Both the position numbers and the translations under genes were made by a program. Of a stretch of DNA of 64,000 nt, positions 9,872 through 19,047 are shown piece after piece. Position 1 is the stretch's first letter. Every line of letters begins with the position of its first letter. Where the stretch lies: the NCBI GenBank assembly GCA_964491915.1, contig CAZBHS010000010.1, forward strand, positions 62,001 to 126,000. Reading direction: 5' to 3'. Origin of the DNA: JAHELQ01 sp964491915. Its GTDB lineage: Bacteria; Acidobacteriota; Aminicenantia; UBA2199. The notes under the pieces are model-generated. The model was not told the origin of the DNA. It did not search any database and worked only from the letters and a program-made list of their open reading frames with translations.

Positions 9872-10750
9872 TTAACGGGTTTCATCTAAAACTTTTTTTA
9901 CTGTGACGCCGATGTCCGCTGGATTATCGACAACCGCAATACCGTGTTCCCGAAGGATCCGCATTTTTTCACTGGCTGTCCCTTTGCCGCCGGAAATGAT
10001 GGCCCCCGCGTGTCCCATGCGGCGTCCCGGAGGCGCTGTTTGGCCGGAAATAAACGAAATCACAGGTTTGCCCAGGTGTTCTTTGATATACCGAGCGGCT
10101 TGCTCTTCCATTGATCCGCCGATTTCGCCGATCATTACAACCGCTTCGGTTTGCGGATCGTCTTTGAACAATGCGAGGGTATCGATGAAGTTGGTGCCGA
10201 TAATGGGATCCCCTCCGATTCCCACGCACGTGGATTGTCCCATTCCCAGTTCGGTGATTTGGTTGACCGCCGCGTACGTCAGGGTGCCGGAGCGGGAGAC
10301 AACTCCGATACTGCCTTTTTGGTGAATCTGGGCCGGCATGATTCCCACTTTGGCTTCTCCGGGAGTGATGACTCCGGGGCAATTGGGACCTACGAGCCGG
10401 GTCGAGGTGGTATTCAAGAAATTTTTGACCCTCACCATATCCAGGGCAGGTACGCCTTCAGTGATGCAAATCACAAGCCCGATGCCGGCGGTTGCCGCTT
10501 CGAGAATGGCGTCTGCGGCGAATGCCGCCGGGACAAATATAACTGATACATTGGCGCCCTCGTCTCTAACAGCCTCTTCGACCGTGTTGAAAACCGGACG
10601 GTCCAGGTGGGTGGCGCCGCCTTTGCCCGGGGTAACACCGCCCACGATGTTGGTGCCGTAGTCCAGCATCAATGATGCGTGAAACGAACCCTCCTTACCT
10701 GTGAACCCCTGTACGATGACTCTTGAATCTTTATTTAACAGTATTGCCAT
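9872..10750 (-). CDS. sucD: Succinyl-CoA ligase (ADP-forming) alpha subunit
   Basis: The alpha subunit binds CoA and carries the active-site phosphohistidine for the interconversion of succinyl-CoA and succinate with ATP formation in the TCA cycle. At 292 residues it has normal length. Visible motifs are VIVQGFTGKEGSFHASLML (CoA-binding Rossmann fold), LVGPNCPGVITPGEAKVGIM, and GRRMGHAGAIISGGKGTA with the phosphorylated His. Its ATG lies 1 base after the sucC stop codon, so the two subunits are translationally coupled in the usual beta-alpha order. Confidence 0.98.
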   Translation of the reverse strand: MAILLNKDSRVIVQGFTGKEGSFHASLMLDYGTNIVGGVTPGKGGATHLDRPVFNTVEEAVRDEGANVSVIFVPAAFAADAILEAATAGIGLVICITEGVPALDMVRVKNFLNTTSTRLVGPNCPGVITPGEAKVGIMPAQIHQKGSIGVVSRSGTLTYAAVNQITELGMGQSTCVGIGGDPIIGTNFIDTLALFKDDPQTEAVVMIGEIGGSMEEQAARYIKEHLGKPVISFISGQTAPPGRRMGHAGAIISGGKGTASEKMRILREHGIAVVDNPADIGVTVKKVLDETR

Positions 10751-10751
10751 G

Positions 10752-11915
10752 TTATTCCCCTTTTGCCAGAGCGACAGCCTTTTCCGCGGCTGCCCGGAGA
10801 TCTAATTCCGCTACGAAGTCGATTCCGGATTCGTCGATAATCCGTCGTCCTTCCTCTTCGTTTGTGCCCACCAGGCGAATGACGATCGGTACTTTCAATT
10901 CAATATCTTTCACCGCGTTGACAATGCCGCTGGCCACCAGGTCTGTTCGTACAATGCCGCCGAAAATGTTCACGAAAACGGCGTTGACATTTTTATCAGC
11001 CAGCAGTATTTTAAAAGCCTCTTTTACTCGATCTTCGGAAGTCCCGCCGCCGACATCCAGAAAGTTTGCCGGTTCGCCGCCGAAGTATTTGAGGATATCC
11101 ATCGTTGCCATCGCCAGCCCGGCTCCATTGACCATACATCCGATGTTACCGTCCAGCTTGATATAGTTGAGGTCGAATTTCGACGCTTCCACTTCCAGGG
11201 GGTCTTCTTCATGAATATCCCGCAACGCCGCAATCTTTGGGTGACGCATGAGGCCGTTGTCGTCGAAGTTGATCTTTCCGTCCAGGGCGATGATTTCGTC
11301 TTTGTCCGTGATGACCAGAGGATTGATCTCCACCAGCGAGGCGTCTTCTTCATGGAACAATGTGTATAGGCCCCGCACCAATTTATGGAAGTTCTTCATC
11401 TGCGGTTTAGATAGATTCAGGCTAAACGCCAGTTTGCGGATATGAAAGTCAGAAAGTCCGGTAACCGGATGAACGCCTACTTTATAAATGAGTTCCGGAT
11501 GTTGTTCCGCTACTTCTTCGATTTCCATCCCACCTTCGGTGGATGCGATGATAACGGGAACCTCGCTTTCACGGTCGATGATCATCGCGAGATAGAGCTC
11601 TTTCTGTATATTCATTCCCTCTTCCACGAGGATTTTGCGCACCAGTCTACCTTCGGGCCCGGTCTGTTTGCTAATCAGTGTCATGCCAAGGATATCCCCT
11701 GCGTATATTTTGACGTCCTGGAGGTTTTTGGCGAGTTTTACCCCTCCGGCTTTGCCTCGACCGCCGGCGTGGACCTGGGCTTTGACGACGCAAGGATAAC
11801 CCAGGCTTTCCGCTGCTTCGACGGCTTTGTCGAGCTCCTCAGCCATAAACCCTCGGGGTACTGGAACCCCGTACTCTTTGAACAGTTCCTTTGCCTGATA
11901 TTCATGTATTTTCAT
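10752..11915 (-). CDS. sucC: Succinyl-CoA ligase (ADP-forming) beta subunit
   Basis: ATP-grasp subunit that binds nucleotide and succinate. At 387 residues it has full length. It begins with MKIHEYQAKELFKEYGVPVP and has VKAQVHAGGRGKAGGVKLA, the grasp loop ALDGKINFDDN, and the CoA-ligase-type C-terminal domain (NIFGGIVRTDLVA). A good ribosome binding site (AAGAGGTGATT) precedes the ATG. It follows the propeller gene after 25 bases. A central metabolic enzyme sitting behind a secreted protease and a response regulator is an unusual operon neighbour, though it may be only hitch-hiking. Confidence 0.98.
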   Translation of the reverse strand: MKIHEYQAKELFKEYGVPVPRGFMAEELDKAVEAAESLGYPCVVKAQVHAGGRGKAGGVKLAKNLQDVKIYAGDILGMTLISKQTGPEGRLVRKILVEEGMNIQKELYLAMIIDRESEVPVIIASTEGGMEIEEVAEQHPELIYKVGVHPVTGLSDFHIRKLAFSLNLSKPQMKNFHKLVRGLYTLFHEEDASLVEINPLVITDKDEIIALDGKINFDDNGLMRHPKIAALRDIHEEDPLEVEASKFDLNYIKLDGNIGCMVNGAGLAMATMDILKYFGGEPANFLDVGGGTSEDRVKEAFKILLADKNVNAVFVNIFGGIVRTDLVASGIVNAVKDIELKVPIVIRLVGTNEEEGRRIIDESGIDFVAELDLRAAAEKAVALAKGE

Positions 11916-11940
11916 TCAATCACCTCTTTTGATTGGCCGC

Positions 11941-13968
11941 TCACAATTCCTTTTGGTAAACTCTGGCGTTATCATATTCATCCATCAATTTCAGGAATAT
12001 AATGCTCTTGGTTGCGCGGGGCAGCCGGGAAACATTCACCTTGTAGCTCTCCGAGTTCGAGTCGTTGATCATGTCGGTGGGCTGAAGCGGATACCATAGT
12101 TTCCCATCGAAAGAATACAGAACATTTTTGATGATCGAGAGGTTGTCGATCACCTGGAACATCATCTGGTTCGTCTGTAACGCGAAGTCCCCCAGTACGG
12201 GCGCGGTGGAATCGATCAAGAACGATTGGGATGTCAAAGAGTGGTTGCGGGATTCGGAAGGAGGATTGCCCAGGCTGTCGTCTGCGACTATTTTCAGGGT
12301 GTATTTCCCATCTTCGTACATCTCTGTGGAAATTCGGCATTTGGATTCAGTGAAGTCTTTTTTGAAAGGGATCCATTTTTTGTCCCCCACTTTCCGCAGG
12401 AAAATGTCATATTTCAATGTATCGCCGTTGGGGTCGCTCGCTTGCCATTCGACCGTCAGATACCTGGCGCCTGATTTTTCTTGTTTCGGCTGGTCGCTTT
12501 TGGACTGGGGGATATCCTGATGGATCATGATGTTTTTTATATGCGGGGTGAGGTTCGTTTGGATATAGTAAGCTTTCAGGCTGTTCAATAGCGGGGATTT
12601 ACCGGTATTGGTGGAATTCAATATTACTTTGAACTGAATATAGCGATATCCGGCGAGGCCGATGTTGGAATTTTGGGGATTTGTAAACGGTGGCGACCAT
12701 TCGGTCCAGGTATTGTCGGGGATGTTTGAATTTCCCACCCTGGCAAAGAGTTGTACCTGTGTTCCGGCCGCTTGTTCAGCGTCCCAATATAAACGGCCCA
12801 AGCGGGAGGGTACTTTGAGGTCGAATATTTTCGTCAAATATGTACCTTTGGAATTTAGGGCCGGCTTAATCGTGGTGATGGTGGCGGTGTTGTTGGTGAT
12901 GAAGGTGATGCCTTTCTGGTTGCCTTTTATTTTGAACACCTGGGCGGATTCGCTCTCATATAATAGAGAGAAACTGGTGTCTTTTTCTATTTTATAAATG
13001 CGTCCGCTATTCCCGGTGGCCGCGATAACGCTGTTTGTATCCGCGTCATAATAGATGGAATAGATGTATTCGGTCTTTGACGACCAGATTTTCTCCACGA
13101 CGCCGTTGGTGGAGCGGCGGTACAAAGCGCATTTTTCTTTGGTGGGTTTCTTTTTATCACCCTTGTCTCCGTTGAAGGAGGGTTCGATCCGTTCCCTGGG
13201 AGGGTCGCCGTAGCTGCGAACTCCACGCGATGCCGAGAAATAGATGTTTCCATCCTGGTCTTCGGCAATACCTTTGATCTCTTCGAACGGAGCGTCGAAC
13301 AGCACTTTTACTTTGCGGTTTTCAATCTTATAGAGGATGCCGCGGTCGCCGCTCCCTGCCAGGATGGCGTTGTTTTTGGTAATGCACAGGCTGACGATGT
13401 GGGAGTCTTCAGACTGAAATATGTTTATCGCTTCACCGGCGGCCTTGATCTGGTACACACCGCCTTCGCTGCCGACGGCGCAAATGATGTCCCCCTGCCG
13501 GTCCTCGACCATATCCCATATGATTTTTTCGCTGAAATCCGTCACTTCTTCAACTTTTTTATCTTTATCGATCTTGTAGATTTTCCCGTTGGGGGAGGTC
13601 CCAACATAGATCTCATTGTTCTGTTTGGCCAGAAGAGCGTACACATCCAATTCCGGAGAATTGAAGATCTCCTCGGCCTCGCCGGTGGCGGGTTTGATGC
13701 GGTATACCGAGGCTTTGTGCCCGGTTCCCACCAGTAAGTCGCCGTTTTTGGCGAAATCGAGGGATAGGTAGTATTCGCTGGCGGGGCCTTTGATCGACTG
13801 GACCTGCGGACCAATGAACAAGCGGCCCATGCCGTCGATGTTGGTCCCGTCGAAATCTCCATTCTGGAAGTCGTTGTAGCTTTTTATTTCGATTTTTTTC
13901 ACGTGTACGGGAAACAGATTTGACACCAATAGTATAACAAACGAGAATATGATGGTTTGTTTTATCAT
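11941..13968 (-). CDS. Secreted beta-propeller protein of unknown function
   Basis: A 675-residue protein with an N-terminal signal peptide (TIIFSFVILLVSNLFPVHV) predicting export. From about 65 to 390 it contains repeated blades of about 40-45 residues with the pattern GDLLVGTGHKASVYRI, NEIYVGTSPNGKIYKI, NAILAGSGDRGILYKI and NSVIAATGNSGRIYKI, typical of a seven-bladed, YVTN- or SMP30-like propeller. A loop at about 255-285 is rich in Lys, Pro and Asp. The C-terminal 280 residues look like two beta-sandwich modules (TWTEWSPPFTNPQ, LTVEWQASDPNGDTLKYDIF), as in fibronectin III-like folds. No catalytic motif is visible. It lies 8 bases downstream of the S55-like protein and may be its partner (inference). 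Confidence 0.88.
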   Translation of the reverse strand: MIKQTIIFSFVILLVSNLFPVHVKKIEIKSYNDFQNGDFDGTNIDGMGRLFIGPQVQSIKGPASEYYLSLDFAKNGDLLVGTGHKASVYRIKPATGEAEEIFNSPELDVYALLAKQNNEIYVGTSPNGKIYKIDKDKKVEEVTDFSEKIIWDMVEDRQGDIICAVGSEGGVYQIKAAGEAINIFQSEDSHIVSLCITKNNAILAGSGDRGILYKIENRKVKVLFDAPFEEIKGIAEDQDGNIYFSASRGVRSYGDPPRERIEPSFNGDKGDKKKPTKEKCALYRRSTNGVVEKIWSSKTEYIYSIYYDADTNSVIAATGNSGRIYKIEKDTSFSLLYESESAQVFKIKGNQKGITFITNNTATITTIKPALNSKGTYLTKIFDLKVPSRLGRLYWDAEQAAGTQVQLFARVGNSNIPDNTWTEWSPPFTNPQNSNIGLAGYRYIQFKVILNSTNTGKSPLLNSLKAYYIQTNLTPHIKNIMIHQDIPQSKSDQPKQEKSGARYLTVEWQASDPNGDTLKYDIFLRKVGDKKWIPFKKDFTESKCRISTEMYEDGKYTLKIVADDSLGNPPSESRNHSLTSQSFLIDSTAPVLGDFALQTNQMMFQVIDNLSIIKNVLYSFDGKLWYPLQPTDMINDSNSESYKVNVSRLPRATKSIIFLKLMDEYDNARVYQKEL

Positions 13969-13976
13969 AAGGCTCT

Positions 13977-15746
13977 TTATTTCTCCTTTATTTTTAATTT
14001 GAACAATTTTTTCCCGGTCACTACGGCTGGTACTTCCATCTGGTATTCCATCAGGGTGGAGTATTTAATTTCCGATTGCTCGCCGGAGGAGGAGTTATAA
14101 ATGAACACGTTCCGCATGCTGAGGGGAAGGTTTGAATATTCGTAACCGTTAATGAACAATCCTTCGGCCGGGGCCAGTAGCTTGAAGTACACCCGGTTGT
14201 TCTTGCGCAGATTGTTGATGGCGCGAATCAAGTTTTTTAATTTGGTGGGGAAATAGTTGCTTTTGATATTTTTGGAGTCGAATCTGGCCATTTCATCTTT
14301 GTCGGCCGCCATGAGATAGAAGGTGGATCCGGGTTTCAGGCTCGGGGTTTTGAGCTGAACCGAGTCGTCCACCAGGTTCCCCCGTTCGTTTTTGAAGAAT
14401 AATTTTACATCTATGATTTCGCCGGGTGTAAAGACGTTTTTATTGATAATGACATTTTCCAGTAATGTCCGCTTCACTAATTCGGATCCGCTGATTTCGA
14501 AATCCATTTTCTGAATTTTGATTCTCTTCTCTTTATTGTTCATCAAGAAAAAGTTGACGGCCAGAAGAAGGTTGGAAAAATCGCCGAATGAGCTGGTGCC
14601 GCTAAACATGTCGCTGAGCACGATGTTTTGTTCGCCCTCGATAAAAATTTTCGCGTCCACAGTGATGGAGTTGAAACCCACTTGTTGGTATTCGGAGATG
14701 AAGATGTTCTCCAACGATACCGCGGATAAGGCGGGGGTTAGCAGCGGGTGGTTGACCATTTCCAATTCGAATTTGCGGTTCCGGTTTTTGAGGAATACTT
14801 TCATGGGAATCATGTAGGGGACGATGCCCAATTCACCTTGAATGGCGCTGAAGCGGTCCTGCACAATGGATCCGATCATGTTTTTCGATGCCGTCAACCG
14901 GAAGGAACTTTCGAACGAAGGGACAACCGACACGATCTCGGCTTTGTGAAGCGGAAAATCAACGGTTCCCAAATTGAAGAAGGGGTGCCCGAACAGGTAC
15001 ACTTTGTTGCCGTCCACATAACTGACCGTACCGGAGGCGGAGTACTCGAAGTCTCCCCGGATGAGGGGAATGGCCGCCGCGTCGGCCGGCTCGATCTGGA
15101 ATAGTTTCTGATCCACTTCCGATTTGGCGAGGTCCTGTGAGATTTTAAGCGAGCTGATTGGTGTGAACACCGGTTCAAGGTAGGAGAGGGCCGATGGGTT
15201 CATCCCTTTGTTGGAGGCGATCAGTTTGATCGGTTGGATTCCCCGTTGGTGGGAGAAATCGGTTCTCTTGCCAAGTTCCCGTTGGATCAGCTTTGCGACG
15301 TTCTTGTTGCTTTGGGGATCGAATTCCACCTTGATGTTTGATATATCGATGGAATATCCCATTTGGTTGTAGTCGGAGGTTTCGAGAATATCCTCGATGG
15401 GCGTCACTCCGGCGATTGGTTTGCGGGAAAAGGAAAAGCCGTAACCGACGGCTCCGATGATTTTCCCATCTATGTAAACCGGGCTTCCGCTCATACCGGC
15501 TATCACGCCGCCCCCTTCCAGTTCGGGGGCATTCAGCTCTACAATGATCAAGTCCTTGTCGGGTGCGAATTTTTCAATGAAACCCAGCACTTTGAACGTA
15601 AACGTCTCTATCCTGGTACCCTTGAAAATGGTTTTGCCGGTTCCCTCCATACCCGTCCGGATCTCAGATAATTTCATGATTTCCGTGGGGAATAGGCTGC
15701 TCGCCCAAAGGGTGAGAATGAACCAGGCTAAAAGGTGTCTTTTCAT
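13977..15746 (-). CDS. Secreted S55 (SpoIVB-like) serine protease family protein
   Basis: A 589-residue protein with an N-terminal signal peptide (LLAWFILTLWASSLFP). Residues 84-89 form GMSGSP, followed by VYIDGKIIGAVGYGFSF, the serine motif of peptidase family S55. The second family block, GTVSYVDGNKVYLFGHPF with His254, comes later in the chain. In SpoIVB of Bacillus the His lies before the Ser motif, so the two elements appear here in reverse order. The remainder (about 290-589) is beta-rich and not recognised. There is no sign of sporulation genes. The start overlaps the response regulator by 4 bases (ATGA), so translation is coupled. Proteolytic activity is plausible but not shown. Confidence 0.85.
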   Translation of the reverse strand: MKRHLLAWFILTLWASSLFPTEIMKLSEIRTGMEGTGKTIFKGTRIETFTFKVLGFIEKFAPDKDLIIVELNAPELEGGGVIAGMSGSPVYIDGKIIGAVGYGFSFSRKPIAGVTPIEDILETSDYNQMGYSIDISNIKVEFDPQSNKNVAKLIQRELGKRTDFSHQRGIQPIKLIASNKGMNPSALSYLEPVFTPISSLKISQDLAKSEVDQKLFQIEPADAAAIPLIRGDFEYSASGTVSYVDGNKVYLFGHPFFNLGTVDFPLHKAEIVSVVPSFESSFRLTASKNMIGSIVQDRFSAIQGELGIVPYMIPMKVFLKNRNRKFELEMVNHPLLTPALSAVSLENIFISEYQQVGFNSITVDAKIFIEGEQNIVLSDMFSGTSSFGDFSNLLLAVNFFLMNNKEKRIKIQKMDFEISGSELVKRTLLENVIINKNVFTPGEIIDVKLFFKNERGNLVDDSVQLKTPSLKPGSTFYLMAADKDEMARFDSKNIKSNYFPTKLKNLIRAINNLRKNNRVYFKLLAPAEGLFINGYEYSNLPLSMRNVFIYNSSSGEQSEIKYSTLMEYQMEVPAVVTGKKLFKLKIKEK

Positions 15747-16108
15747 TTATTCTCCAGGAAAAGCTTGATTTTTTGCATGAATTCATCCACCTTGAAGGGT
15801 TTGAAGATAACGCCGTTGGCCCCGATGGTTTCGAGGTATTCGTCGTTGCACAGGTGGTCGCCGGTGAGGATCAAAATTGGTATTTCGCGGTTGATTTTTT
15901 TGATTTCCGCTGTGATCTCTCCGGCCTCCTGGTGCTGAAGATGGCGATCCAACAAAATGAGTGCGTAATTGTTATTGGAGAGTAACGCCAGCGCTTGCTG
16001 CGAGTTTTCCGCTTCATCGCATTTGATACCCTCGAACTCCAAAAAATCACTGATCAATTCCCTGATAAAATCTTCGTCGTCGATTACTAATACTTTTTTT
16101 TCTTCCAT
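15743..16108 (-). CDS. Single-domain response regulator (CheY-like)
   Basis: A 121-residue receiver domain without an output domain. The acidic pocket is VLVIDDEDF (Asp10, Asp11), the phosphoacceptor is the Asp of ALILLDRHL, the switch Thr is in ILTGD, and the conserved Lys is in IFKPF. It is the first gene of the operon running down to 7512. It has no Shine-Dalgarno sequence and lies 6 bases from a -10 box, so its mRNA is probably leaderless. No histidine kinase is linked. A paralogous single-domain regulator lies at 30831-31223. Confidence 0.95.
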   Translation of the reverse strand: MEEKKVLVIDDEDFIRELISDFLEFEGIKCDEAENSQQALALLSNNNYALILLDRHLQHQEAGEITAEIKKINREIPILILTGDHLCNDEYLETIGANGVIFKPFKVDEFMQKIKLFLENK

Positions 16109-16114
16109 TGAATT

Positions 16115-16143
16115 ATATTAATAAAAAATGCCTAAAAATGCAA
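16115..16143 (-). promoter_or_regulatory. Promoter of the response regulator-S55-sucCD operon, leaderless
   Basis: On the minus strand TTGCAT (16143-16138), a 17-base spacer and TAATAT (16120-16115), then 6 bases to the ATG at 16108. There is no ribosome binding site. Confidence 0.65.
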
Positions 16144-16186
16144 CCCTTTACTGGCATATGGCGGGAGTTTACCTTTTTAGGTTTCG

Positions 16187-17458
16187 TTATTGTTGGATAT
16201 CGCAGAGATTATTGCGGCCGAGGGCGTATTCGTAATTGGAAAGGGGCGGGCATAAGGCGTTATATAGGCAATCGGCACACGGGCCGACTTTTGTCCTGGT
16301 TCGCCGCCATGATTTACCGCTACGCATCTCTTTAAAAACCATGTCGTACAGGGAGTCTGTCCCCAATGTTCCCAAAGGCGGTTTATTCACATTGGCGTAT
16401 ACTTTGCGGTTGCAGAGCACGGTGAGGTTGCCGAAATGCAGCGGATTGATCATCCGCCGGGCGTGAATGTCCCGGGGCGTTGGGCGTGAATTCGCGATGG
16501 TCCGGCGGTCGATGAACACGCCGGCGCGGAAGAAATCCTCGTTTGTCCCGTCATAATATGGGTGAAATTCTACCGCCTCCAGGCTTTTTTCGCGGATGAT
16601 CGCTTCGGACTGCTCGAATTCCGCTTCGCTTTTGACGATGAAGTGAATCGCCGTCGGGATTTTTTGTGTGTTTGTCATTGTAATCACTCGATCCAATGCC
16701 GGTTTATCGAGAGGGAAATCCACCAGGGTTTTTATGCGAAAGGATTGGTTTGAAATTGTTCGCAGATCCTCTTCCTGTCCCCCAAGGTTTTTGTAGTGGC
16801 AAACCAACACTTTTTTGATGTCCCTGTGCCGCAGCAGCTCCCGGAGCTCGTCCCAATATTCGTACTGAAATGGATTGCCGCCCAGGAGGTTGATGGTGTC
16901 GAGGCTCCCCCTGGCGAGATGATTCAGTAGGTAATTGATGTTATCGGGAGTGAGTCGGCGGTTGGGTCCGGGGTTTTTTGTGCAACAGAGGAATTGGCGA
17001 AAGGCGCTGCCGCACATGGAGCAGGATTGATCGCACCGGTTGTCGAGGTAGAGGTTCAACTCGTTGATGTATTTCATCATGTCTTCTCCGACGGTGCGCG
17101 AGGTTTCCCGCTTCATTTTGTCCGCGTCCCGATGCACTTTTAGTATCGGTTGCATCTGCACCGGTTTGCCGTTTGAGCGGGATTGTTCGACCAAATCTCC
17201 CATGAAATACTGCCGGGCGTCTCGCACCAACCGGGCCATTGCCGGATCCCTCATGTCTTGCGGCGAGATGGGGATCACCAATAGGTTGCGCGGGTGATGG
17301 AGCCGTTTGAGGATCTTGACGATTTCCGGCTCGTTGTTGTACTCCTGGATGTGGCCGGTGAGGGAGTTGTACAGCAGCGCTGAATTTTTCTTCCAGGCGG
17401 CGTACACATAGTTGTCCAGGTAAAACCAAAATTTTTGTCCGTTTGTATTGTTATTCAA
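16187..17458 (-). CDS. Radical SAM/SPASM-like partner protein of the peptide cluster
   Basis: A 423-residue protein. The N-terminal 130 residues are hydrophilic (WFYLDNYVYAAWKKNSALLY, then VKILKRLHHPRNLLVIPI). At 142-149 it has CDQSCSMC, a complete radical SAM CxxxCxxC motif, followed by extra cysteines (FLCCTKNPG). The C-terminus (CADCLYNALCPPLSNYE ... NNLCDIQQ) closely resembles the tail of the 'pseudo-rSAM' proteins that accompany GG-Bacteroidales peptide maturases. Those partners are described as poor or degenerate radical SAM proteins, whereas this one keeps all three ligands. The TTG start overlaps the maturase stop by 8 bases behind GAGG. It probably acts with the upstream maturase on the precursor peptides (inference from linkage). 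Confidence 0.85.
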   Translation of the reverse strand: MNNNTNGQKFWFYLDNYVYAAWKKNSALLYNSLTGHIQEYNNEPEIVKILKRLHHPRNLLVIPISPQDMRDPAMARLVRDARQYFMGDLVEQSRSNGKPVQMQPILKVHRDADKMKRETSRTVGEDMMKYINELNLYLDNRCDQSCSMCGSAFRQFLCCTKNPGPNRRLTPDNINYLLNHLARGSLDTINLLGGNPFQYEYWDELRELLRHRDIKKVLVCHYKNLGGQEEDLRTISNQSFRIKTLVDFPLDKPALDRVITMTNTQKIPTAIHFIVKSEAEFEQSEAIIREKSLEAVEFHPYYDGTNEDFFRAGVFIDRRTIANSRPTPRDIHARRMINPLHFGNLTVLCNRKVYANVNKPPLGTLGTDSLYDMVFKEMRSGKSWRRTRTKVGPCADCLYNALCPPLSNYEYALGRNNLCDIQQ

Positions 17459-18974
17459 TGATGACCTCTTTAATGATTTTGGAATAGATTGATGGATTTT
17501 TTTCGATATAGGAGATTTGGGAACCTAGAAGTTTTGAGAGCTCTTTGTCGCCCATAAGTCCCTTGCATTTGGGGGCCGGTTTTTCGATACCCAGATTGAA
17601 GATGCATTGCATGCACACTTCTGAATTGGAACACGAAACGCATTGCTTTTTGATTTTATCATAATAGGCATTGTAGAGGTCCGCCACTTTCTGGAAGTCG
17701 ATCTCCATTTTGGTTTTGTCTACAGTGCCCAGGCTGTGTTGTTGCCCGATCCGCTCGCAAGGGAGGACCTTGCCGTTCACGGTGATGAACATTTTTTTCG
17801 AGAACGGCCGGCAAGTGCCGGTGGGAATACGCTTTGGGTGTTCGCTCGAGAATACGAAATCGTTGTAGTCGGGGTAGGTGAAGTCATTGAATTGGTCGAG
17901 AAAGATGCCCACTCCCTGAATATTGGGGAGGCTCATGAACATGTCTTTTTCGATCAGAGAATAATCTTCCGCCTGCATGAGACTCTCGTGGACATTGGCG
18001 TAGGTGGCCCAGAATTCCTCCTTGAGGTCCTGGTTGATTCCTGTGGTGTTCAATTCGCTCAAGGAGGGGGTTTTGTCGAATGTCTCTTTGAAATATTTGT
18101 GAATCCCCTGCACATCGTTTTTGTTGTGAAACACTGCGTTAAAATTGACATTACTGCGGAAATAGTCCGGGTATTTGGCCCGCAAGGCTTCGATGTTGCG
18201 GATGATGTGCGGGTAGGCGGGGCTGCCGTCTTTGAACACCCGGTAGCCGTTTCCGGCCTCGTCGCCGTCTAGACTGACGAGAAGGTTGAATTGATTGTCG
18301 CGCAAATAGTCTATATGTTTTTCCAGCAACAGCGCGTTGGTGGTCATAGAGAAGACGTGGTGGTTGTGTTTGAAGTCCAGACTCTTGGTGTATTCCACCA
18401 GCTCTTCGATAAACCCAAAGTTCAGGAGCGGTTCGCCGCCGTAGAAACTGATATAAAAGGGGCGGTGGTGGGATTGGTTGAGGGGAGAGTTCAGGAGTTC
18501 GAGCAAATAATCGAGGCTACGCTTCCCGGCCTCCACGTCCAAATGTTTGTCGGTGCGGGAGTCGTAGTCGGAGTAAAATTTCCCATAGCCGCAGTATTCA
18601 CATTTCAGATTGCAGGCGTCCGTCACTTCGAAGGTGATCTGCCGGATGTTGGCCAATGCGGATTCGATGTCGTCCGCTTTGAGGCGCCCGCTCAAATAAT
18701 GTTCATTGTCGAAGGGGGCGAAATAGCCATCCGCGCGCATCAGTTGGAACTTTTGGATATAATAGCCCAATTGCTGTTTGGGTACGGTTCCATAATCTTC
18801 GATCTCCACATCCCCGTCCGGCAGGCTCGCGAACCATTCTTCCGGCGCCGTGCCTTTGTCGAATAATTCGATGAGGCGCCGCAGCAATGGATGGCAATAC
18901 ATCGACGCTCCGTGCCGGCGGTCGTACAGGTAATGATTTTCCTGTTTACTGGTTATCAGTGTGCATCCTTTCAT
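17451..18974 (-). CDS. Radical SAM/SPASM peptide maturase
   Basis: A 507-residue enzyme. An N-terminal domain of about 110 residues could bind the leader peptide. It is followed by the radical SAM core ITFEVTDACNLKCEYCGYG, with [4Fe-4S] ligands Cys121, Cys125 and Cys128, then FYISFYGGEPLLNF and LLVSLDGDEAGN. The C-terminal SPASM region holds further Cys sites (GTCRPF, LPCERIG, CVSCSNSEVCMQCIF, APKCKG) for auxiliary clusters. This architecture fits maturases of ribosomal peptides, most like the GG-Bacteroidales family. The ATG is preceded by GGAGGACAACTGA. It follows the 52-residue precursor after 73 bases that hold a hairpin. The reaction (thioether, C-C bond or other) cannot be read from the sequence. 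Confidence 0.92.
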   Translation of the reverse strand: MKGCTLITSKQENHYLYDRRHGASMYCHPLLRRLIELFDKGTAPEEWFASLPDGDVEIEDYGTVPKQQLGYYIQKFQLMRADGYFAPFDNEHYLSGRLKADDIESALANIRQITFEVTDACNLKCEYCGYGKFYSDYDSRTDKHLDVEAGKRSLDYLLELLNSPLNQSHHRPFYISFYGGEPLLNFGFIEELVEYTKSLDFKHNHHVFSMTTNALLLEKHIDYLRDNQFNLLVSLDGDEAGNGYRVFKDGSPAYPHIIRNIEALRAKYPDYFRSNVNFNAVFHNKNDVQGIHKYFKETFDKTPSLSELNTTGINQDLKEEFWATYANVHESLMQAEDYSLIEKDMFMSLPNIQGVGIFLDQFNDFTYPDYNDFVFSSEHPKRIPTGTCRPFSKKMFITVNGKVLPCERIGQQHSLGTVDKTKMEIDFQKVADLYNAYYDKIKKQCVSCSNSEVCMQCIFNLGIEKPAPKCKGLMGDKELSKLLGSQISYIEKNPSIYSKIIKEVIIE

Positions 18975-19004
18975 TCAGTTGTCCTCCAACGCAACGAAAG
19001 CGGA

Positions 19005-19023
19005 AAGGGGCGCGAAGCCCCTT
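19005..19023 (-). terminator. Hairpin between precursor and maturase, possible attenuator
   Basis: On the minus strand AAGGGGC, a 5-base loop, then GCCCCTT and a pyrimidine-rich tail, between the stop codon of the 52-residue precursor (19048) and the maturase ATG (18974). It has only a weak T tract, so partial termination or RNA stabilisation is more likely than a full stop. Such a site would give more precursor than enzyme. Confidence 0.5.
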
Positions 19024-19047
19024 GCCGCCGTTTCCTTTACAAAAAAA

